The position numbers and the translations under genes are program-made. Of a stretch of DNA of 64,000 nucleotides, positions 24,437 through 35,271 are shown piece by piece. The notes below the pieces were generated by a model. It had not been told where the DNA came from. It made no database searches and worked only from the letters and a program-made list of their open reading frames with translations. Numbering within the stretch: the first letter of the stretch is position 1; each line of letters starts with the position of its first letter. Source of the DNA: Ciona intestinalis (Eukaryota > Chordata > Ascidiacea > Phlebobranchia > Cionidae); the NCBI RefSeq assembly GCF_000224145.3, contig NW_004190398.2, positions 404,310 to 468,309 of the forward strand, read 5' to 3'.

Positions 24437-27400
24437 TCATCCCCGGTCTTTTCTCTCTGCGTTGAAGTTCTGGGGCCGATTGGAAGATGATCTTTGGAGG
24501 ATGCTCTGCATCTTCATCATGTACTCCCTGTGATCATGGAGGATCAAAATTTAAACTAGCCGAAAAACATTGCGCAGCACTGGAAAATATCATCTGACAG
24601 CATTTTTTTACTATTCGGTACAATTTAATTTTTGTTTTGAAAATTTTTTTTGGGGGCAACACTAATTATTTTTATAGGCAACACTGCGATTTTAAGTTAC
24701 CTTAGATCAAAGTTTAAATTACCAAAAAATATTGCGCAGCACTGGAAAACGCCAACTAGCAGCATTTTTTACTACCAGCCACATTATATTTTTTGTTTTT
24801 AAATTTTATTTTTTTAGGTAACACTAATTTTTTACTACCAAGCACAAAATAATTTTTGTTTTGAAAATTTGTTTTTTAGGCAACACTACTTTTTTACTAC
24901 CAAGCACAAAATAATTTTTGTTTTAAAAAATTATTTTTTAGGCAACACTGATTTTTTTATAGGCAACACGGAGATAATGTTACCTTGCATGGTGAAATGA
25001 AGTCTCCACCTCATGTAAGGACTTTGATACATCAGCTTTATTATCTTGGATCTATGGAATGCATTAGGTAAGTAAATGAATTAAATTAAATATGTACGTG
25101 TGGCCGGTATAGAGACAGTTGTTATAACACGGGTGTTCTGTTTCATACACCTCGTGCCAGCTTATGAGTTAACACGTATGTAACTTTGTGGGTGTTTTTG
25201 TAAATTTTACCATATTTTAATGTGGCAACGACAGTTGCTATAACACTGGTGTTCTGTTTCATAGACCCTGTGTCAGCTTCTAAGTTAACACGTATGTAAC
25301 TTTGTGGGCACTTATTTTCCCCATTTTTTTAATGTTTTGCTGACAATTTTAGACAACCCATTAGTGACTACTGGGTTGGAGCAATTTACATTAATTGTCT
25401 TGCCCAAGGACACATACACAATGGTAGCAGCATTGAGCCTTGAACTGACAACCACTGTGCCATGGTATTGTGTTGAAATGTTGGTATTATAATGTTACCT
25501 GTCTTTGGCTGTTTGGTTTTCGATTTTGGTGAGATTTTTCTGAGTGATGAAACTGCATTCTATGAAATATTGTGCATGTTATGGTTGAATTACATGTATT
25601 TTCCAAATGCTTTACCACATAATGTGTGAAACATGGGGTGGAATTTACACCCAACACCCCATACTTTACCCCACAATGTGTAAACATGATGCAAAAAAAG
25701 GCAAAAAAGTAACATGACGCAAAAAAACAAACGCAAAAAAATAAAAAAAAATAAAATAACTCACCTTGCATGATCTAACGCTTGCGCAATCCTCAGATAG
25801 GAATTTGAAGATTTTTCAGCGAGCCTCAACAACGACGACCACATTTCTTTATGTTCCATCAAAACACTCTCAGTGACTTTACGCAACTCGCGTTCTTGTG
25901 CAACTTGTGATTTTAATTCTTCTTTCTCTTCTTGGTTCTATGGCACAAAGCACAAAAAATAGGAAATACGAAACAAAAATTGGAAAATTGGAAACAAAAG
26001 TTGGAAATATGGAACAAAAATTTAAAAATTGGAAACAAAATCTGGAAATTAGGAAACAAAAATGAAAAACTGTTTTGGAATTAGTGAGAAGAATTTAACA
26101 GGTGGGCACATATTGTATAATTTTATTTCAGAAGGAATTTGTTTTTTCTCATGCGGCAGGTCATTGACTGTTATTATGCGCATACGAGTTAACTTTGTAT
26201 GTGACTGGGTTATAATTTTCAGATAGGTGTCTTGCCCAAGGACACACCTCATAATGGTACCAGCACAAGGTCCCATTATTCCCTTGTTTAGAATAGAGTA
26301 GACATCCCAATATGCAACACGCCAGGCGAGCTGGGGCCTGGTATATAGGGCACAGTTGGCCCACTATTACAACATTATTATTATTCAGGTTCTTCATAAA
26401 AGAATTCTTAACATAAAAGTTTAAAAAAAGAGTATATATTATATAGTAGCGTGGGGAAGATGGGACACCTTTAGCACATAATATCCAAATATCCTGATTG
26501 TGTTTTAAACGATTAACAATGGTCTATGGGAGTAGTGAGGATATAGTTTTATAATTCTTTAAATTTTCTTTGCTAACCACTAAATGGGACGAGAAAATAG
26601 AAGAAAAAGGTGTCCCATTTTTCCCCACTCTACTGTATGTTTAGTATGCTAATTTTTAACAGTGTAATTTATGCTGCATGCATTTACATCCCACCTCTTT
26701 CAACTTTACTTGCAGCCTTTGTTGTTTAGCATTTAACGCATCAGCATAAGCGGACTCTATTCTGTCTAAATGGACTTGTATACCACTCGTTAATCGTGCG
26801 ATGCAAGAAACCATTCGCCGACGTGGACCAAATAACCTTTCAAGGTAAATTAGGGTGTTAGGTTTATGGAGCATGCATTTTATTACATTTAACAGTGCAT
26901 ACTAATGTATGTATTGCACATAAAAAGACAGACTGTTGAAACTTAACAGTGAATATTTGGTATTTAATTATTTTTCTTTGTGGGTAAGGTCAATGACCTG
27001 GGATTTAGGCCAGATTTGGCTCATTACCCCAATACCCAAGGCCAGGGATTTAGGCCAGATTCGGCAGGTTACTCCAACACCCCGGGATTTAGGCCAGATT
27101 CGGCCCATTACCCCAACACTCAGGGATTTAGGCCAGATTTGGCCCATTACCCCAACACTCAGGAATTTAGGCCAGATTTAGCCCATTACCCCAACACCCA
27201 GGGATTTAGGCCAGATTCGGCAGGTTACTCCAAGTCTCCAACACCCCGGGATTTAAGCCAGATTTGGCACATTACCCCAACACCCGGAAAGCCCATTTAA
27301 GTCTTTCATGCGACCGGTGCCGCGACACCGCATTGCAGTCAGATGCGTAATTGGTACTTGAATAAGCTAAGTGTGCCCGTTGCAGATATATGCAAGTGTT

Positions 27401-30400
27401 TTATACACACCTCGTGCCCTCTTACAAGTTAGAGTTACCACATATGTAACTTTGTGGGTAATTACTATTTTCTTTTTTTTTTACAACTTACGTGATTCCG
27501 ATTTCTTTTAAATCTTCCTCAGTAAGAGAGAGGAAGATCCGAAGATCGATGTCCTGTTTCTGGAAGATAGGAAGATGTTTGCTGCATCCAATGTCGTGCA
27601 ACAAGGACTCAAGATCCTGTAGATAAAAAGTAAAACTTTCATTTTTTATATTTCGGGGGGAAAAGTGAAAATTCGAACTTTTCAAATTTTTAGGAAAAAA
27701 GTAAAAATTGTTTTTTTATTTCAATTTTGAAAAAAAAGCGATTTTATTTTCAATTTTGAAAAAAAAAGTAATTTTTACAGAAAACTTATGAAAAAAAACA
27801 GACACAGAAAAAAAGAATAGTTATTTCAAAAACGTTTTTAAATGTAAACAATTAAAAATTTTTATAAAACAAAATAATACATAATGAGCTGTTTATAATA
27901 GAAAAAAATGAAAAAAACAGACACACAAAAAATGAATTGTAATTTCAAAAACAATTTTTAATGTAAACAGCTTAATATTTTTATAAAACGAAGTTATGCA
28001 TAAATAAAAAAGCAGAAACACAGTATCCATGCAGTACATTGCATTAACAACACAGCCATGCGATGCGATGTGATCATGAGAAGGAAGATATATATTACCT
28101 TAGGGCCCTCCCATGGTGGTTGTCGTGTATCCTCATTTAAGTGTGGAGGATTGTCTTGTAAAACTGAAACATGCAAAAGGCAGGAACATAAACAAACCAA
28201 AACAACTAAAAAATATAAAATATTAACAACAACAAAAAAAATGGCAACAATATAAACGAACAAAAACAACTTAAAATATCAACAACAACAAAAAAACCTG
28301 AAGTCCAAAAAGAATAATTTGGTTGTAAACTTGCAATACGACTTTTGTGTATATAGTAACATGCATAAAAACAAATTTAAAAATATTAACAAACAAATAC
28401 AACAAGACAGTAAACTTCAGATAAAAATTGGAATAAATTTAATATAAATTAACAAAATTCTAACCAATAACTTAGTCGTATGAATGCTTGAACAAAAAAA
28501 TATGTTAAACAAAAATAAAATATAAATTTGTACGGGTGAATGGTAAAACAAAAGGGTAACTTACAGTGGGGTACTGTGGAGTGGGGGTGAGGTTTTCCGT
28601 CTGCCCCTAACCCCGTCATTTGCGCAAAAGCTTTCGGCCCAGCGTGGATTCGTGGACCAGATTGTCCACAGTTATTGTCTTTTGACGATTTTCCATTTTT
28701 GTGGTTAACGTATCCTGAACAAATTTTTTACTATTTAATATTTTGGTTTTAAAAAAAATGTTTTTGAGCAATTTATAATATTTTATAAAATATTCTCAAC
28801 AAAGTTTTTAAACTCTTCCATTAAAATTTTGTTGATTTTCCATTTTTTGTGGTTTACATATCCTGAACAAATTTTTACTATTCATATTTTGTTTTAAAAA
28901 AAAAATATTTTTTTGAGTAATTTATAATATATATATAAAATATTCTAAACAAAGTTTTCAAACTTTTCCCAATAACATTTTGTTTTAGAAAAAAACATTT
29001 TTGGATAATTTATAAAATAAAAATATCTTAAACAAAGTTTTAGCATTACTATTTTGTTTAAAAAAAATATTTTGAGTAAAATATAATATAAAATGTCCTA
29101 AACACCGTTCTACCAGGAACAAAATATTTTATAACAAAATATATTAGTAATATTTAAATTAGTATTAGAATATTTAATTAGTACTATTTGTGAACTAAAT
29201 ATATAGTAGGGTGGAGGAGGATGGGACACCTTTTCATTCTATTTTCTCATCCCATTTGTTAGTAAACAAAAAACATTCAAAGATTTATGAAACCGTATCC
29301 TTACGACTTTAATAGACTGTTGTTAATTGTTTAAAACACGATCAGGATGTTTGGATATTATGTGTTATAGGTGTCCCATCTTCCCCCACCCTACTGTACA
29401 TTAAAAACTGTGGTCTTATTTATAATATTTAATAAGTAATATTGGAGAACTAAACACATTAAAAAATTGTTCAGGGTATAATATTCAAATTAATTTAATT
29501 AGTAATGTAAGTGAACAGTGGTGCAGACAGAAAAAAATAAAGCAGGGTTTTAATCAAAAAATTTGTAAAAAAAAATAATTTTTTTTTCAATTTTTTTTTC
29601 AAATTATTTTCTTAATTATTATTTTTTTTGGTTTAAAAGGGGAAGGTCGCGACCCCCTAAACCCCCCTGGCTGCGCCACTGTTAGTGAACAAAAAATACT
29701 GAACAATTTAAAATATTTAATTAGTTAATAGTAATATTTGTGAATTAGGTTTTGGTTGGGTACTACAGTTTAAAGTTTTGTTTAACAATGTCATTTTTTA
29801 TGCCATTTTTTTTATGTCATNNNNNNNNNNNNNNNNNNNNNNNNNNNNNNNNNNNNNNNNNNNNNNNNNNAGACCTTGAGTGAACACCGTTTACTGTTGC
29901 TTAGTGACTAATTGACAGTGATTCAAAAAATCAATACAGCAGTGTCTTCATGATTTACACAGGTCAAATAAACAGATTTTTGTCGGGTCAGTTGGAGAAA
30001 TAAATAAATTTGGGGGTTGGGGCACTGTTGTGTAACCTATTGGTTACATATGTAGTGTAACAAATAGTGGATCTTAATGTTTTATAAACTGTGTATAGTC
30101 AATCTTTTGGGTAAACGGGCAAGCTCTATCCGAGGTCCCCTAGCTTGCCTTGTATTGGGACCTCACCCATATAAAAAACAGTCAAATATTTAAATGGATG
30201 TAAGTTTACACAATGTTTTGATAAAATTTATCATTTCATATCATTAAAAAATTTAAAATTATAACATTCACAAGAACCTCACCCATGAAAAAATGGTCAA
30301 ATATTTAAATGTATGATAGTTTATACAATTTTTTAATAAAATTTATCAATTTAAATTAGCAAAACTTCAAAATTATAACATTTCCAAGGACCTCACCCAT

Positions 30401-33400
30401 ATAAAAACAGTTATATGTTTAAAAGTACGTAAGTTTACACAATTTTTCAATAAATTTATCATTTAAAATTAGCAAAAATTCAAAATTATAACATTTCCAA
30501 GGACCTCACCCATATAAAAACAGTTATATGTTTAAAAGTACGTAAGTTTACACAATTTTTCAATAAATTTATCATTTAAAATTAGCAAAACTTCAAAATT
30601 ATAACATTTCCAAGGACCTCACCCATATAAAAACAGTTATATGTTTAAAAGTACGTAAGTTTACACAATTTTTCAATAAAATATATCATTTAAAATTAGC
30701 AAAAATTCAAAATTATAACATTTACAAGAACCTCACCCATATAAAAACAGTTATATGTTTAAAAGTACGTAAGTTTACACAATTTTTCAATAAATTTATC
30801 ATTTAAAATTAGCAAAAATTCAAAATTATAACATTCTCCAGGACCTCACCCATATAAAAACAGTTATATGTTTAAAAGTACGTAAGTTTACACAATGTCT
30901 TGATAAATTTATCATTTTAAATCATTAAAAAACTTAAAATTATAACATTCACATGGACCTTACCCATATAAAAACGGTCAAAAATTTAAATGGATGTAAG
31001 TTTACACAATTTTTTGATAAAATTTATCATTTCAAATCAGCAAAAATTGCAGATTTGAAATGATACACAAACTAACACATCAAAAATTTAAATTAGGCAA
31101 AAGATTTTACTTTTAGCACAATCAAACATGTAACTTGACGCTCAGTAACCGGTAACAATTTCTTTTCAAGTTACTAACCGAGTAATCGAATCAATTGATT
31201 TCGTTGAGGCGTTAATAATAAGGTTGGTTTGGAAACCCCCGTGTGGCTTACTAAATAAAGGACCTATGAATGACCATAGGTGTATCACTGTACCCAATAG
31301 TCGAATTATTATTATTTTATTTTTTTTTTTTTCACATATTTTTTTAATGTATATATTTACATTTTTTTATGTACTACTGGGTAGTCAAATTTTGTTTTAG
31401 GTTTTAATTTCTTTTCACATATTTTTTAATATATATATATATTTACATTTTTTTCTCCAGCTACTACTGAGTATCCATTAGACCAATTATTTTATTTTTT
31501 ATATATAAATGTATCTTTATATATACATTATATATATATATATATATTACATTTTTTAAATTTATACTTTTGTTAAAAACAATTCTATACTAATAACATA
31601 AAAAGAAAAGATTCTTTCGTTTACAGAAAGCTAATGTTCAAAGTACAAATGTAATTATTTCAGGTCTGACTACAATTCTGGGTATTTGACCTTTTTAGTT
31701 TTATTACGTAAGTATTCAACCATTAAAACCAGATGTTAGTAACCTTAGGACCCATGGTAGCTTAAACATATAACAGAAAACCACACCCTTGAACCTAATA
31801 TAATGTGACCTTGAAAAATATTCCAATGTATTACTCATGTTTGAACAGAAAATATAATGACCACTAAATCAATTTTTAAAAACATTTCGTCATTTACTCA
31901 AAAAACAAAAATTGTAATATAAACTTTTAAAAAACAGAAAACAAAATGACCACTAAATCAATTTTTTAAACATTACGTAATTTTCTCAAATACCTGAAAT
32001 TATATTTTGGATTAAGCTTTTAAAAATCATTAATAAAAAAGGCATTTTTTTCGCTAGCAAGGCCCAATACATTACAAAAATCAGTTAAAAATCTTTTAAC
32101 TTATTTTGTGCAAACATTTCTAGTAAGTGCCCTGTAGGCTGTAACCACAAAGAATTAAAACCGTTTTCATTTTAGCCCATATAAAAAATGTGTGGTGTAA
32201 AGAGTTGTTTCGCTGAATTCTAACCCCTCCCCACCAAAAAAGGACCAGGAGATGTTATAAAACACATATCAACCAAAACATTCAACACCACATCGCTTGT
32301 AGCTGGTAAAGGACACAATTTAAATACCTGGTAAATTGTTATTCTTTGGTCTCCTATGTATCTTATGTTGTTCAATCATGCTGGCGATTTTTCGGTGGTC
32401 GTAGGCAAGCGCGAGCGTCCAGGCATTTTCTCCTTGGTGATTTACACGGGACACATCTACCCCCTAAAGTAAAGGCAAACACAGCGTAACAACATCTAAG
32501 CAACCCTGTGAGTTACGCTTTGCCAGGAGGGGGTTTTAAATGGACAATGGCGCTTTATTGACACACACTTTCACTATTTGTTTAGCAGGAAACCAAATAA
32601 AATAGCTTTTTTTGTAAAGCAATGGTTTATAACACGTTGCAAAATCTTAGTCATAGTGATAGGTAAACATTATTGATATTGACAGGTACTTACTTTTTGT
32701 AATAATTGCTGTACAATAATTTCGTGACCTGATGCCGCGGCTTCCATTAATGGCGTCAAGCCATGTTTTGGCTCCCTAAAAAAATTACAAAAAAACAAGT
32801 TTTTAAAATTTTTCTGTCACAGAGTTGCTATGTTTTGGCTCCCTAAAAATAACGAAAAAAAGGTAAAGGGTAAAACCTTATTTTTTAAAAGTTTTTTTGT
32901 CGCAAAATTGTCTATTTGTAACCTTAAACACTTTCCTATTACCCACATGCGTATGGATGTATCCTTTACTTAACCTAGGTTTGAGTTTATGTACACACAA
33001 CATGTGTAACTTGCTCTTGTGGACAAGTTATGTACAGCATATTTAACACTACTAAAATACCAGTGACAAAAATTTGACCCCCACTGTTGTTGCTACCTGT
33101 ATAATATAATTTCAAAACTGGATGTAAAAAATAAATGGCAATTTTTTTGAATTAAGTGTTTTGTCTAACAATTTGAAAATTTTGTTTATTATGGCAGACA
33201 AAATGTTAGATAAAAAAACATCTTAATTATAAATATATATAATATTTATACTAAGTTATATATATATATTTATCAAAAGAGTTTTAAAAGTAAAAAACAG
33301 TATCAGTGTGACAAACACAATATATACATTTTTTTTTCAACTCAAGAAAATATAAAAACATATATAAAAAAAGGAAAAAAGCAAACTTACATAAAAAAGT

Positions 33401-35271
33401 AAAAAAGCAAACTTACATAATCTCACAGTTGGCGCCACATTTAATGAGAAATTCAGTGGTTTGTTGATGGCCCGCACTTGCTGAATGTAACAAAGCAGAC
33501 CAACCACGTTTGTCGACTGCATTTATATCTCCACCTTGCTGTAATGTCAATAATATAGAAAAAAATAGAAAAAAAACATTAATTAATTGTAATTATTACT
33601 GTAATCAACTAACAACAGATAAAATAGATATTTCCGGAGGTTTATTTTACATTAAAAGTTTTAAAAATCTAATTTATGTCATTTTCTTTGCCTGTTCACA
33701 AATTTGGATAAAATAGATATTTTCATATGATGTATTTTCTTTATATTAAGCATTTAAAAATATGTTAATTGACTCATTTTATTTATTAATTGGTTCCTTT
33801 ATTTAAGGACACAATAATTTTATGTCCACATCAAGAAAATCGTCCTATAATCAGACAAATAACCATTAACATAAATGAAAAAAATTTTAGAGGGAAAAAA
33901 ACCCAGAAACTTTATGGAAAAAAAAATATATATATGCTATAATATGCTAACCTGTATTAAAACATGAATACAATGTTCATTTCCGCACATAGATGCCAGG
34001 ATAATGGAAGAATACCCTTGCGGTGTACGTTGGTTTGGATCAGCAGAGTTATCAAGTAAGCAGTGCACTGTGTTTTCATGTCCCATATATGACGCATACA
34101 TCAACGCAGACCAACCAAGCCTATTCACAGAATTGAGACGTGCGGCTTTTCTGAAAGAAAAGGTTTTTGTAAAATATTTCATAATATAAGGGTTTAATAC
34201 TATTTAAAATCTGTTATATTTTTTTAATTTTATGGTAACTTTATATCACATTTAAGAATCTCTATCTATATACAAATTTCGATTTTTCTTCGTATGCCCC
34301 TTTAATGCATGGAAAAATTGTTTGTACTATGAATTGCATAGACGTATGTTCTGCTATGTTCTTACACAGCAGAGCAATTTCAAGTGATACAACAAGTGTC
34401 CTGTTTCTTACACCTGTTTACTATTTAATAAGTTATGTAACTTTGTGGGCGAAAACCCATAGTGACTACTGGTTTGAGGCAATTATTGTTCAGTGTCTCA
34501 TGGAAGGACAACATGGCCACAGTATTTGTAGCATCAAGCCTTTAAACAGTCACAGTGTATTCTATGAGTACACAAACCATTTTCCAAGGGGCAGTCTGCA
34601 CAGTATTGCAGGTGCCTAAGCATTTTGTTTACAAACTTTTGGTTATGCACGCTGTATAGTTAAACCATGAAAAAAATACACATTAAACTAAGTAGGATTT
34701 CCTAATGTGGCTTGGAAATGTACATGCTTTGCACGTCGATTTTTAAAGATAGCACACGCCCACACGAAAAAAAACATCTTACAGGCGCGAGATCTCGTCA
34801 GGAACTGCCATACTCTGCAGACTGACCAAGAGGGCAGATATTAAAATATAGCAGTTTTTCTACCTGTCCAATATTTCTTGTACAATCTCACTCTCTCCAA
34901 GTGAAGCTGCAGTAAATATATCGAGAGGTATCGGATCAAATTCTTCGTCTTCGTAGCTGAAGGTGCCATCTGTAAATGCAAGAATGGATGCAATTTAATC
35001 AAAATCTGGTAATAGTTCAGTCTGCATTTTTTTGAATTTATAAAAATGTGAATTTAAATAAAACTTTTTTTAACAAAGGTAAAATACGACTTTTTACAGT
35101 TCGGCATAAAACTATTAACAATTTAGCGATATATTGTAGGTTTTTAAATTTGTTGTAACTTTACATTGTTGTTGCATAATGATATATTTTGCACCTACCT
35201 TTATTTTGCTTTAGTCCTTTCCACATAGACAAACTGGCATCAAAAATGCCCGATTCATCCAAATCGCCCAT
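24437..35271 (-). CDS. ANKS3: ANKS3: ankyrin repeat and SAM domain protein (12 coding exons)
   Basis: Predicted 482 aa cytoplasmic scaffold. Exons in transcript order: 35271-35199, 34969-34864, 34150-33952, 33538-33417, 32775-32694, 32463-32328, 28714-28565, 28163-28099, 27616-27492, 26836-26710, 25937-25765, 24527-24437 (TGA). All junctions are GT-AG on the minus strand and phases match. N-terminal LSMWKGL is followed by ankyrin repeats (~35-235), with signatures GWSALMYASYMGH, GWSALLHSASAGH and GLTPLMEAAASGH. A linker holding GPKAFAQMTGLG follows, then a SAM domain (~312-378; IGCSKHLPIFQKQDIDLRIF, LTEEDLKEIGIT, FGPRRRM) and a Glu/Lys-rich coiled coil (~380-450). The order and motifs match vertebrate ANKS3 (about 656 aa), with a shorter linker and C-terminus. 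Vertebrate ANKS3 is linked to cilia through NPHP proteins and NEK8 partners (established for the family; not shown here). An AATAAA abuts the stop codon. Confidence 0.92.
24596..24970. repeat. Degenerate tandem repeat, AGGCAACACT units
   Basis: Units of about 60-100 bp share TTTTTTAGGCAACACT, ACTACCAAGCACAAAATAAT and TTTTTGTTTTGAAAATT. They fill part of the last intron of ANKS3 and run up to an exon-like segment on the opposite strand at 24963. Confidence 0.7.
24963..25067 (+). pseudogene. Exon-like fragment, possibly from a DEAH-box helicase
   Basis: An open 105 bp segment bounded by TTTTTTATAG and a strong donor (AG followed by GTAAGTAA). It would encode about 35 residues including MKSPPHVRTLIHQLYYLGS. 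The PP...LI..L..LYYLG pattern recalls the region following the helicase core in DEAH-box RNA helicases, but the stretch is too short to be sure. It lies on the strand opposite ANKS3, inside its last intron, and I found no partner exons nearby. The proposed acceptor lies in a repeated motif. It may be a captured gene fragment, an exon of a nested gene, or chance. Confidence 0.25.
25103..25470 (-). repeat. SINE-like repeat, reverse, with duplicated tail
   Basis: Body signature: AACCCATTAGTGACTACTGG, GTCTTGCCCAAGGACACAT and ACAATGGTAGCAGC. The tail signature (GTTCTGTTTCATA, CAGCTT, ACACGTATGTAACTTTGTGG) is present twice, at about 25125 and 25245. It lies in the last intron of ANKS3. The family looks like a tRNA-related SINE; I recall a composite Ciona SINE (Cics-1) but did not check identity. 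Confidence 0.7.
26160..26285 (-). repeat. SINE-like repeat fragment
   Basis: Short, diverged copy recognised by GTCTTGCCCAAGGACACACC followed by ATAATGGTACCAGC, in an ANKS3 intron. Confidence 0.55.
26445..26634 (+). mobile_element. MITE copy, ANKS3 intron
   Basis: Full-length copy between ANKS3 exons 10 and 11, oriented against the gene. Confidence 0.85.
27000..27290. repeat. 39-bp minisatellite, seven units
   Basis: Units begin at 27000, 27045, 27084, 27123, 27162, 27201 and 27248 with GGGATTTAGGCCAGATT. Two unit types alternate irregularly: one continues CGGCAGGTTACTCC, the other TGGCCCATTACCCC. Because 39 is a multiple of three, two plus-strand frames stay open across the array and would read as a 13-residue repeat. 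It lies in an ANKS3 intron on the opposite strand, so I treat it as non-coding. Confidence 0.9.
27375..27465 (-). repeat. SINE-like repeat tail fragment
   Basis: Reverse tail with CACACCTCGTGCC, CACATATGTAACTTTGTGGG, adjoining the 3' side of the ANKS3 intron that starts at 27491. Confidence 0.6.
28711..29130. repeat. Degenerate AT-rich tandem repeat
   Basis: About four degenerate units of roughly 80-150 bp share TATCCTGAACAAATTTTT or CTAAACAAAGTTTT and a TTTTTTGAGTAATTTATAA motif. The array starts right at ANKS3 exon 7, so that exon's acceptor (TATCCTGAAC in plus orientation) is itself part of the repeated motif. Confidence 0.55.
29205..29395 (-). mobile_element. MITE copy, large ANKS3 intron
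   Basis: Full-length copy with both ends. Confidence 0.85.
29516..29681. mobile_element. Second hAT-type miniature element
   Basis: Ends are CAGTGGTGCAGACAG and CTGGCTGCGCCACTG, matching the element at 1342-1475. The inner GGTCGCGACCCCCTAAACCC block is shared with that copy. It is flanked by TAAGTGAA and TTAGTGAA, a 7-of-8 match to a duplicated target. Confidence 0.8.
29821..29870. other. Assembly gap (50 N)
   Basis: Run of 50 N inside the 3.6 kb ANKS3 intron 6. A small exon could hide here, but the flanking exons already join in phase. Confidence 1.
30158..31058. repeat. Tandem array, about 113 bp period, eight units
   Basis: Units start at about 30158, 30274, 30388, 30501, 30614, 30728, 30841 and 30955 with GGACCTCACCCATATAAAAA. 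Each also carries AAGTTTACACAATTTTT, TTTATCATTT and AAATTATAACATT. The central four or five units are nearly identical, showing recent expansion. The array lies in the large ANKS3 intron. Confidence 0.9.
31310..31560. repeat. AT-rich low-complexity and (TA)n tracts
   Basis: Poly-T and TATATA runs, including a long (TA)n at about 31526-31547, surround a motif present twice (TTCACATATTTTTTAAT, ATATTTACATTTTTTT). No gene is visible. Confidence 0.7.
31853..32022. repeat. Two-copy tandem duplication, roughly 90 bp
   Basis: AATGACCACTAAATCAATTT followed by a TTTACTCAA or TTTTCTCAA motif and AAGCTTTTAAAA-like sequence appears twice. It lies in the large ANKS3 intron. Confidence 0.6.
34383..34565 (-). 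repeat. SINE-like repeat, reverse, ANKS3 intron 2
   Basis: Recognised by AGTTATGTAACTTTGTGGGC, then CATAGTGACTACTGGTTTGA and AAGGACAACATGGCCACAGT. It is a diverged full-length copy. Confidence 0.65.

Noticed and set aside
24267..24533. Plus-strand 88-codon frame
   Set aside because: It lies opposite the last exon of ANKS3, whose phase-matched frame and stop explain the composition.
26980..27300. Plus-strand frame of 106 codons made of 13-residue repeats
   Set aside because: It is the 39 bp minisatellite read in frame; it lies inside an antisense intron with no start context.
30158..31058. Regularly spaced repeats that might suggest a CRISPR-like array
   Set aside because: The whole ~113 bp unit is repeated, with no unique spacers; this is eukaryotic tandem repeat DNA.
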